From: Hibiscus mutabilis
Taxonomy: Eukaryota > Streptophyta > Magnoliopsida > Malvales > Malvaceae
Reading direction: 5' to 3'
DNA: 64,000 bases
NCBI GenBank assembly: GCA_019671005.1
Contig: CM033717.1
Coordinates: 73,515,850-73,579,849, forward strand
The notes beneath the pieces are model-generated. The model saw only the letters and a program-made list of their open reading frames with translations. It had not been told where the DNA came from and did not search any database. Shown one piece after another: positions 34,359 through 43,964 of this stretch. A program made the translations under genes and the position numbers. Position 1 is the first letter of the stretch, and every line of letters begins with the position of its first letter.

Positions 34359-34398
34359 AAACCAGAGATTCTGGGTTCGCTCCCTAGTGAAGTCGCCA
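34359..34398 (+). other. tRNA-Arg 3'-half-like insert inside LTR B (3' copy)
   Basis: Reads AAACCAGAGATTCTGGG, TTCGCTC, CCTAG, TGAAGTCG, CCA. From memory, plant tRNA-Arg(ACG) reads AAACCAGAGATTCTGGG, TTCGATC, CCCAG, CGGAGTCG, then the post-transcriptional CCA. Thus the anticodon-stem side, T arm, acceptor strand and CCA are present in order. The T-loop base at position 58 (34,380) is C instead of A. It is followed by acc and the LTR end, as a primer site would be, on the minus strand. Confidence 0.75.
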
Positions 34399-36650
34399 AC
34401 CTGTAACGACGTTTTTGAAAAACTACTAAAATGTATCCCACTTTTTGGAGAAGGTTTACTTAAATGGGGAATTTCTTTTGAAAAATCAAAATTCTTTGAA
34501 AAATGATTGAGAACTGAGAGTCGCCACCGGCCACTTGGATCAGGTAGGCTGGACACCACAAAACTAGATATTCATTTTAAAAAGGTTTTTGGAGTTGGTT
34601 ACGTGTAGGGAAGGATTAGCACCATCATCACGCCCGAAAACCGGTACCAAAATATTTGTTGCTTTTAATCGAAAGAAATTGTCGAAATTTGGAAATAATT
34701 CAATTCAGTGACCTTAATTGAAAATTAACCTTAATTGAACGGGCTTTATCAGATTGGTGGGTTCAAATTAATTGGACATTTAATTAATAAGGTTGACGAT
34801 ACATCAGACCATAGATTAAACCGACATCGAATAAGCCCGGCTGTCGTGTTAATTTATGGTTTGAACCCCACACGTCACCTTTATGCATGGTGCAAGCAAT
34901 TGAGATATGATGTAATGCCTTCGTCCAGTTTTAATTCTGTCTTGAGTTGGTAGGGATTAATTCAAATATTTGGTCAACATCCTATAAGCTCGGACTGTTA
35001 CGACCCAAATATCAGAACTAATGGATACCTCCTCTTCTTGTAATCCAGATTAATTAACATGCAATAAACATTACAGTAACATGAATGACAAAATAGGAGA
35101 TGTCAAACAAAAGGCATAACAGATAAGCACACAAGGCCCACCCCAAGACCTAATATAAAAAGCTCAAATTATTGAAATTCAATTAGTGACCTAATTGTTA
35201 ATTAAGTGATTCCAGTATTTAACTCTAAATTAATTAGCCCTAAATGACTAAGATCCTAACAAATTATGATAATTAATCGGGAATTTAAGCATCAATCTAA
35301 GTTTGAAATTAATTTTATCCTAGGCCATTAAGAAACGTTTGATTAATTTAACGAATTTAACATTTACCCTAATGAGCCAAGAGCAAATTAAAATTCATTA
35401 GATTAATCCGAACCTTAATCTAACTAAGGCTCTAAGAACCCAAATCTAGAATTAATTTAATTAATTTAGGAACCACTCCCCTATGAGACGAGCACATGAT
35501 TCAGATTAATTGAATTAGTTTATTCAATCTAATTTAAAACCCAAAAACTAAGCTAGGCCCAAGACTATTACAACTAAACCCGAAACCAAGAGCCCAAAAT
35601 CTTTTAAAACAAGGCCTAAACTAAAAGCCCAAGCTACCTAATCAAACAAACTAGGCCTAAAACACCCAAAGGCCCAAAATATCAACTTATAAAAATGTCA
35701 ACCCATATTCTCTAGCATTCATAAAAATTAGGATCTATACACATTAACGCATTTTGAGCTAATTAATCACAAAATTAATGATAAAAACAAATTAAACAAT
35801 ACATTATAAACTATAAATGGGACTTAATTGAATAAAAACAAAATTAAGGGACAAATTAAAAGAAAATGATAACTATGCTCGAAACAGTGACCAAATTGAA
35901 AGACGTCACAAACGTTTAGGGACCACAGAAGGGGTTTAAAAACACAGAGCTTCTTAAAGGGTGAATAAGCAGGGACATAAGGTTTTAAAACGCAATTTCC
36001 CCTTTTCTAAAACGTTAAAACAGTATATATCGCGAGTTTTTTACCAGAATTAGAAAAAAAGTTATAACACAAACCCCCAGACTCTCTAAAAGCTCTTTGG
36101 GCAGGGGATGAACACTGCCGTGGTGTTCATCAGCGTCGCTGCCCTGCCCAGAATCCGGCCTTATAACCCAGTTTCTGGTGGCTCCGCCGCCGTGTCGACC
36201 GCCGTTCGACGGGGGTCGGCAAGCCTCAAAAAACACCCAAAAAACCTTTTTTAATCTAGAACACAGATCCGAGCCTATTTCCCTCAAAATCTGAACCTTT
36301 ACTTTGAAAAACGCCAAAAAACAAAATTGGGAGAAACCCTCTTTCTTTCTTTTCTCTTTAAAAGAGGACCCTCGGGGTTAGGGGGCTTCTTCGAGGCCGT
36401 CTCTACTCTGTTTCACCATTCAAGGCTTATCATCGGATAGGGGAGGTAGATCAACGCGAAAAAAAGGAAAACTACAAGGGTAAGAATTATAGAAACCATA
36501 AACTTCTATGCTTTTCTTTATGTAAATGCTCGAAATAGAAAAAAGAAGAAAATATTATACCTCTAAAACTTGAGGCCGTTTCTGTTTTCTATTGATTCTC
36601 TGAATATCCCCATTTTTGCTTGTTAGCGTTTACATTTGCCTGAGTTCGCC

Positions 36651-36658
36651 TTTTATAG
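36651..36658 (-). promoter_or_regulatory. Candidate TATA box of element B LTR promoter
   Basis: GGCTATAAAAGG on the minus strand, in the 3' LTR only. The corresponding region is missing from the truncated 5' LTR, which stops at 49,168. Confidence 0.45.
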
Positions 36659-37039
36659 CCGGAATTACATGAAATTCTGAAATACATGGAAATTGCATCA
36701 ATTAATCTTATTGGTTGCTGCTATTTTCTCTGAAATTGTTGTGCATCTCCGTGTTTGTCGGTTTGTCCCCTAATTCGTATTGCTCCCTGGCATATATGTT
36801 GTTTTTGCTTCTAATTTTTCTGCTAATCTTGTCATTTTTGTTGTATATGCTACTGTGACCGAGCGGTTGTGAAAGGGGGACCAGCTATCTGCCAGTGTGG
36901 CAGTCGTCATGGAGTGCAACAACTATCGTGGCATCGAGTTGGCGCTGGTGTGGCCAGAATACAAATGGTCACGAGAATTGGAAGGGTCGAGCGGTTGAAC
37001 CGCACGCGATGATATGGAGAGTTATGGTGTGGTTATGGT

Positions 37040-37698
37040 GTGTGTGGTCTTTGCTATGATCTTCTTGATATTTTTGTTTGATGCTTCTACCGCTTTGTTC
37101 ATCTTGAGACGATAGGTGGTGGAGTTATGGTGTGTTATTTTGAATTGCTCGCATACCTCGTCCAACATTTTATTGCTCAGTTAGAAGCATTATCGGTAAT
37201 GATTCTTTCTGGCAAACCATAACGACAAATGATCTCCTTCTTAAAAAACTTGCAAACTGTTGCTCTTGTAATACTGGCATAAGATGTTGCTTCTATCCAC
37301 TTAGTAAAGTAATCAATAACAACCAGAATGAAGTGCTGTCCGTTGGATGCCTTGGGATGAATCTGACCAATTACATCCATTCCCCATAAAGCGAACGACC
37401 ATGGTGAGTTCATGGTATGCAGAGGCAATGGTGGAGAATGGATCTTGTCAGCATATATCTGACACTTATGATATTTCTTTGCATAGCTAATACAATCTCC
37501 TTCCATGGTTGCCCAAAAATATCTATACCTCATGATTTTTCGAGCCATCGAGAAACCATTGGCATGGGTCCCACATAGCCTATCATGTACCTCGACCAAT
37601 ATGCTTCTTGCTTCTTGGATATTGACACACCTCAATAGGATTTGGTCCTTACCCTTCTTGTATAGAATATCTCCGTCTAAAACATACCCTGCCTCCAT
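37040..37698 (-). pseudogene. Integrase of element B, frameshifted and 3'-truncated
   Basis: Zinc-finger part (VHDRLCGTHANGFSMARKI, then YHKCQ) and catalytic core with GMDVIGQIHP (first Asp) and ITDNASN (second Asp). A single missing base then produces the stop at 37,177; the next frame continues SNKMLDEVCEQFKI, THHNSTTYRLKMN and AVEASNKNIKKIIAK, including the third catalytic residue (Glu in AVEASNKN). Similarity ends near 37,040 in a degenerate CA-rich stretch, so the integrase C-terminal domain is gone. The adjoining DNA belongs to the 3' LTR or to sequence I cannot place. Confidence 0.8.
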
Positions 37699-37761
37699 TC
37701 TTCTGATGGTTCTCTTATCATTTTCATTGGCTCATTCAGGGTAGGTTTGGAACTTGATGTA

Positions 37762-38367
37762 CTAGAGGATGTCATAGTACCATGAATTACCATCTGCTTC
37801 CTCTTCCAAACTACAACAATGAGCCGGTATCTCAAAAGTCTCCATCTCAATCAGCTTTATTTTGGCCTCAGTACTTGCTTTAAACATTGCAATTAATGTT
37901 GCCAAGGCATCTGCCATTTGATTGTCTTCCCTCGGAAAGTAAGTGCTGATTCTTTCAAAGCTTTTGATCAACTCTTGGATCAGATCGTAATACTTGACCA
38001 ACTTCGAGTCTCTTGTTTCCCATTCTTTCCGTAATTGATAGATTACCAAGGAGGAATCCCAAAAAACCTGAAGCACCTTGATTTTCCTTTCAATGGCTAC
38101 ATTTAAACCCATAATGCAGGCTTCATACTCAGCTATGTTATTCGTGCAAAAGAACTCCAATCTACTGGTGAAGGGATAGTAGACGTTTTCTGGAGAAATT
38201 AACACTGTCCCAACTCCATGGCCTAATGTATTAGATGCCCCATCGAAGTAGAGCTTCCACAACTCGTCCTCTAGAGTGGCTTCTTCCTCAACTGTTATGT
38301 ACATTAGGTCTTCATCGGGGAAGCTGAAGTCCAACGATTCGTAATTGTCTAAAGCGTGGCTCGCCAA
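37762..38367 (-). pseudogene. Second (archaeal-type) RNase H of element B
   Basis: Contains KLYFDGASNTLGHGVGTVLI (first Asp), NNIAEYEACIMGL (Glu), FWDSSLVIYQL (Asp) and REDNQMADALATL (last Asp), the four acidic positions of RNase H. This domain, extra to the ordinary gypsy RNase H just upstream, is a recognised acquisition in Tat/Ogre elements. The ORF is open for 201 codons, one of the better preserved parts of the element. It is in series with integrase, separated by a stop near 37,762. Confidence 0.82.
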
Positions 38368-38400
38368 GAAGTCTGCTATGGCGCTCCCTTTTACCGCATT

Positions 38401-39729
38401 CTAACTCACATACAGTATGTCGAATTCAGACAATAATATTTGCCAACGAGACAGTCTTCCGTTTAGCACCGGTGCTTCCATCAGGAACTTCAAAGGGTCC
38501 AGCTTAGATATCAACCACGTGGTGTGATGCAACATGTATTGTTTGAGCCTTTTGGTGGCCCATACCAGAGCACAACATAACTTCTGAATCGGCGGGTACC
38601 GTGTTTCACAATCGATGAATTTCTTTCTTAGATAGTAAATCGCCTTTTCTTTCTTCCCGGACTCATCATGTTGTCCCAAAACACAACCCATTGAGTTTTT
38701 AAAAACCGTTAGATACAAGATCAATGGCCTTCCCGGTACTGGTGCTGCTAGAATTAGAGCATTAGTCAAGTATCTCTTGATCTTATCTAGTGCTTCCTAA
38801 CACTCTTTGTCCCATACTCTCGAATTATTCTTTTGGAGCAATCTAAAGATCGGATCGCATTTGTCAGTCAACTTAGAAAAAAACTGAGATATATAATTTA
38901 ATCTTCCCAAGAAACCCCAAACTTCTTTTTGGGTCTGAGGGGGCGAGAGATTATGAATGGCTTTTACCTTATCCGGGTTAATCTCAATCCTTTTTCGGCT
39001 AACCACAAAGCCTAAGAGTTTGCCGGACATGACAGCGAAAGTGCATTTTTCCAGATTGAGTTTTAACTGGTACTTTCTTAGCCTCAGGAAAAGTTTTCTC
39101 AAGTTTTGAATATGCTCATCCTCCGTTTGGGATTTGGCGATCATATCATCTACATATACCTCGATCTCTTTGTGCATCATGTCATGGAAAAGGGTTACCA
39201 TTGCCCTTTGGTAGGTTGCCCTGGCGTTCTTCAGCCCGAAGGGCATCATCTTATAACAGAATGTCCCCCAGATGGTCACAAACGTAGTTTTCTCCATATC
39301 GTCAGGATGCATTTTGATTTGGTTGTACCCCGAGAAACCATCCATAAAAGATAACCACGAATATCCTGCGGTGTTGTCGACCAAAGTATCAATATGAGGT
39401 AGAGGAAAATTGTCTTTGGGGCTTGCCTTATTAAGGTCTCTGTAATCTACACACATACGGACCTTCCCATCTTTTTTGGGAATAAGAACTATGTTCGCCA
39501 TCCATTCCGAGTATTTAGAGACTCCTAAGAAACCAGCATCGTACTATTTCTTTACTTTCTCTCGAATCTTTAACAACATTTCTGGTCTCATCCTTTTAAG
39601 TTTTTGTTGGACCGGCTTATATTCTGGCTTGATCGGTAGCTTGTGCACTACAATATTTGTGTCCAATCCTAGCATGTCTTGATAGGTCCATGCAAAAATA
39701 TCCTTGAATTCTAAAAGCAACTCAACCAA
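38401..39729 (-). pseudogene. Reverse transcriptase and first RNase H of element B
   Basis: Begins FKDIFAWTYQDMLGLDTNIV (39,729 downward). After a stop at 39,541 comes WMANIVLIPKKDGKVRMCVD with YRDLNKASPKDNFPLPHIDT, FMDGFSGYNQIKMHP, MMPFGLKNARATYQRAMV and the catalytic YVDDMIAKS. A stop near 38,797 separates it from the connection/RNase H part (RPLILYLTVFKNSMGCVLGQ, ETRYPPIQKLCCALVWATKR). In the RNase H the usual first Asp position appears as YLTVFKN, apparently lost, as is common in Tat where the second RNase H may take over. Only a few stops interrupt about 1.3 kb. Confidence 0.85.
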
Positions 39730-39995
39730 TTCATGCCGGGTCTCAGCCGAGAGGGCAGTACCAATCTTTACTTCCTTTCATTCCTCTTCCGTTCCCATAT
39801 TGAGGATCTCTAACTCTTCCTGATGAGGCAAAATTTGCTTACTTATCTCCACTTTCCATTAATCGGAGTAGTTCATCTGGGATCACTACTTCTATCTCAT
39901 CATCCCCTTCTTCAACTTCTGCCAAACACGAGGGTCGCTCAAAATCTATCTCAAAGTTAGACTCAGAACCATTCATACAATCAACGATAGGGACC

Positions 39996-40256
39996 CTAAA
40001 ATAATTTGAACGAATATGTATCGGAGCAAGAAAAGAATACTTCTTATATGAACAAATATAATAATAAAGAATAATGAATGTAATGAATGAATGTAAAACG
40101 AAGAAAACAAAATGTTTGCCATTTGAGAAAACGAAAAACATCATTTTATTGAATTAAAAAGCAAGCAGATTAATATAGGAGCCCTTTACAAAAGATCATT
40201 GTTGCTCGCGGGCAAAAGCGAATAAGGTTGGTTCTGAGCATTACTTTGATCTTGAC
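39996..40256 (-). other. Probable intron between protease and RT in element B
   Basis: Minus-strand donor AG|GTCAAG at 40,257/40,256 and acceptor TTATTTTAG|G at 39,996/39,995. Splicing joins NWTVVDLPIVF to an Arg codon split across the junction and then VPIVDCMNGSES in frame. The 261-bp interval is T-rich with stops, unlike its flanks. Ogre elements are known to carry a spliced intron at this position. Confidence 0.65.
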
Positions 40257-42300
40257 CTAAAAACTATTGGAAGATCCACAACAGTCCAATTGCTGAGTGT
40301 TTCCTCTGGGAGGCAAGTGAGGATTCTGTCCAAGTATTTGCCACTCTTTTCCTCCTTGGTTATCATGTTGACATTCATTCCCTCTAGTGCCTCGCTGAAC
40401 CTTTCCTCCTTGCTAAATTTGGCGCTTTCTAGACCATCTTTGTATATCTTCTCCTTCATATTGATTATTCCCTCAGACATAAAAATATTCTTTAAATGAG
40501 GGAAAGTCATTGGTTCCCATAGGATGTCCTCTCCTCTGAATCTGGCCTTCTTTTGTTCTTCTCTCTTCTTCTATTCTACTTTCTCTGTTGAAAATTGGGT
40601 TTATGGTTGAGCCCAAAATGATCCTTCTTGTCGATGACACTCCTGGCGCGCAAGCATCCTTGCAAACTCCTTCCTAGACCTTTACCATTCTTGGCTCCTC
40701 GTCCCAGGGTTTGCCAGACTGTCATCTTGGTGCAATTTGACAGTCTAGGGCGTGGGATCTTGCTTCATTCTGCCATGAAGGTAGCATTCACGAACTCTGA
40801 GGCCCTAAAGGAGCACCCAACAACCTCTTTATTAGTTTGGACATAAGGAGCAACGGTAGTTACGGAAGCAATGATGTCTTGCTCAGCTCTCACACTCACC
40901 AACATCCTAGCAATAACAAATTTCAATTTTTGGTGCATGAATGAAGGCACGACTCCAGCCGAGTGAATCCACGGCCTCCTTAACAGACAGTTGTAAGTGG
41001 GTTGGATGTCTACTACCATAAATTCAACAACGTACTCCGTAGGACCAATTAGCTACGGTATCTCTATCTTCCCGATAACATCCCTATTGGTCCCATCAAA
41101 TGCCCTAACGGAGTTCTGACACGGTTTCATGTGTGAACTGTCCACTGGCAGCCTTTGCAGGGTGGCCATAGGTAATACATTTAAGGCGGACCTATTTCCG
41201 ATGAGCACCCCTGTTAATATATGCCATTTGCAGTGAGTGGTGATGTTCAAAGCCTTTATTGATCACATACCTCCGTCGAGAATCTCGTCGTCGGTAAAAG
41301 TGATGTAGTTATCTGTAATAATATGACCTACTATTCTATCTAACTTATCCACTGAGATATTGTCCGGAATGAATGTCTAATTTAGTACTTTCAACATTGC
41401 ATCATAGTGTTTTTCTGAACTTAACAGCAACTCAAGTATCGAAATTCATGCTTGTTGTTTTTTAAACTGCTCAACAATGCTATATTCGCTGTGCTTTAGG
41501 AACCTCAAGAATTCCTGAGCCTGACTCTCTGTCACTGGCTCATGAATTCTAGATGGAGGTTCCTCTCCAAAAATCTTTTCGGGTTTGGCGGTTACCACTT
41601 TGCCTTTGTCTCTCGATTCCTCTGACGCCTTTTCCATTTCCGGCAAATAACATCTACCGCTTCTGGTAAAATGCCCTACTTCATTTACCACCTCGGTGCT
41701 TGGTTCCACTGGGTTCTCTTCCTTTGCGGGCCCTTCATTGGATATTTTCTCCTCCTCTTGTATTTCTAGCTTATCTGGTATAGAAACGTGTGCAGTATAG
41801 CTCCACGAGACTTTCTAAGAATCCTTAAACGGAAAAGGAGTCAGAGCCGAAATTAGTATCTTTAGAGTCACTTTGGAACCCTCATCTTGGGATGAGCTTA
41901 CTGGCTTTGGCCTGAGTGATATGATAAAGGGTCTATCTACCTCATACTTGATCTTGGGGGTATCCGATGTGCATACATCTGATTCCATTCTCTCTTCATC
42001 TTTCTCAAAAAATTCAATCTCCTTATTGTCCATCATTCTCTGAATCACCTGCTTGAACTCCTCGCAACACTGAATGTCATATCCTTCCTCTTGGTGGAAC
42101 TCACAATACGGCCCGCTTCCTTGTTGCACAACCTCCATACCCCAGTCAAGGAGGTGCGCAATACATAACTGCTGAAACACCCACCTCATAGGGGATTTGA
42201 CCTCGGACACTCTTGCATTGGCTCTCCTGGTGTACTCCTCTTCAATTGCATTTACGCCACAGCCTCCGTGATTTGGTAACGGATTAGTGGCTACATTCAG
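40257..42300 (-). pseudogene. Protease region and linker of element B
   Basis: Between gag and the intron the frame shows YCEFHQEEGYDIQCCEEFKQ (second zinc-knuckle-like CX2H motif), the protease core CKWHILTGVLIGNRSALNV, RAFDGTNRDVIGKIEIP and CLLRRPWIHSAGVVPSFMHQ, and a linker up to NWTVVDLPIVF. The usual active-site triad in this lineage is Asp-Asn-Gly-Ser after LI; here Asp is replaced by Gly and Gly by Arg. Several stops occur (near 41,815, 41,446, 41,053 and 40,765). Confidence 0.7.
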
Positions 42301-42309
42301 TTCGTCTAA

Positions 42310-43746
42310 CTACAACACCTTGGAATTTATCATGTTTTGTACGAACTTCTTGAATGTAATGCAATTCTCGATTGAGTATCCAGGGACGCCGCCATGATAT
42401 TCACAGATTGTCTTTTCATCGTACCAAACAGGGAATGGTGGTTTAAAATAAGTGACATAATAAGGTCGTACCAAATCAGCCTTGTGCAGTTGTGAGTATA
42501 ATTCAGCATATGATGCTAGGAGTGGGGTAAATGACATATTCTCATTTTCCCTCCTCGGGGCCCTGGCTTCCTTCTTGTTCAAGCCCTGCCCTCCTTCGGC
42601 CACGGCTCGGGGTGGTGAAATAGTGAAACTCTTCGGAGTCACGTAGGTGCTTGTGTTGTTCACCTTGTTATCTCTCTTCTTGTAATTCTTACGCGTATTC
42701 TCCCCCATTATCGATCATTCCACTCTTTATTGCTACTTCAATTAATTCTCCGATTCTTACCATATCAGCAAAGTTTTGGGTTGTGTTGTTTATCAAACGA
42801 TCAAACAACGCTCCTCTTAAAGTATTGACGAACATGGGTGTGATCTTATGTTCAGAAATCGGTGGCTGAATCTGAGCAGCCACGTCACTCCATCTCTGGG
42901 CATACTGGCACAGACTCTCATTTGTCTTTTGTTCCATCCCTTCCAGCATAATTTGATTGGGGATCATGTTTGTTACATGCTTGTAGTGCTCTATGAAGGT
43001 CTTCCTTAGGTCATTCCATGACTTGATATTTGTTCAATTGAGCATGGTGTACCACCGAGTTACAGACCCAGTTAAACTCTCCTGGAAGCCGTGGATAAGT
43101 AACTTCTCATCTTTCACAAAAACAACCATCTTTCTGCAGTACATGGTAATATGTGCCGATGGGCAAGTGGTCCCGACATATTTGATGAAGTTAGGCACCT
43201 TGAATTTGGGCGAGAGAACCAAATCAGCCACTAAACTCAAATCGCTTGCATCATTCTCATGTTCGTCGACCCCTTGGATAGCTTTTAGCCTTTCTTCGAG
43301 CATACGAAACTGCTCCTCATACTTCTTCTCCATATCGGCCCTAATTCTTTTCTCCACTTCATCAATCATGCTCAAGTCTGGCACTTCATTCTCATATCCT
43401 ACTCCCAAATTAATGGGTTGATTTGTTGGAGCTCCCCCGTGGTGACTCGCTGATGCCCCAACAGCAGGGTCAGCAAAAACTCCCGCGAGATTAATGTAAA
43501 CCCTTTTCCCGAGTTCTGGCATATCCGGTTGCACCTTCGCATGAGACAAAACACCTTCCTGTCGATGGAGATTCCCCCATTGCCCTTCATCTTTGCTAAT
43601 AAACTGGTTATCCAAGCGATAACAACATTTTGTGACTGAGCTATTTGGTCCCTGATATCTTGGCCAATCTCGTCCAAACGCGTTTCGAGGTTTTTTTGCC
43701 CCATTTCTACCTTGGCTAGTCTATCCTTCATGGTTCGGAACTGCAA
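42310..43746 (-). pseudogene. Gag of element B, broken
   Basis: Starts MQFRTMKDRLAKVEMGQKN with a coiled-coil-like stretch. After a frame change near 43,600 it continues MEKKYEEQFRMLEERLKAI, FIKYVGTTCPSAHITMYCRK, FQESLTGSVTRWYTMLN, a stop at 43,034, the HYKHVTN region, MEQKTNESLCQYAQRWSDVA and MFVNTLRGALFDRLINN. A modified knuckle CEYHGGVPGYSIENC (C-x2-H-x10-C, with the usual second His changed to Tyr) lies near the end. Element A carries the intact CX2HX5HX4C form. Order and motifs match Tat/Ogre gag. Confidence 0.82.
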
Positions 43747-43964
43747 CTGGGTTCCGTATTGGTGCAGAATGATTGGATTTTTAAGAATTAAAATACTTTA
43801 TGAAATGAGAAGTCTTTTAGTTAATTTTGGTACTTAAATGAAGTATGCAAATAAATGTATGATGCATGAATGCAAAGAGCAATACTGAATTCGGTAAATA
43901 TCATCGTTAAACAACTTTCATTGATGGGAACATCGCCTTGTTACAATATCTTAGGGAAAGCTAA

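Larger units (their letters stand above)
34201..36700 (-). repeat. 3' LTR of element B with 200-bp terminal extension
   Basis: The plus strand begins tgtaacgaca at 34,201, and a second copy of the same end begins at 34,402 (tgtaacgacg). The 201-bp unit between them closes with a tRNA-Arg-like stretch (34,359-34,398). From 34,402 the LTR continues in parallel with 47,060-49,168. Beyond 36,515 the other copy is truncated, but homology to LTR C carries on to a TATA-like CTATAAAA (minus strand, 36,651-36,658). The true U3 edge is uncertain, between about 36,670 and 37,040. Confidence 0.8.

Noticed and set aside
36015..36317. 100-codon minus-strand ORF in LTR B (partly open also near 48,800 in the other LTR)
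   Set aside because: Lies wholly in the LTR; its similarity between copies is explained by LTR identity and the frame is not kept in both.
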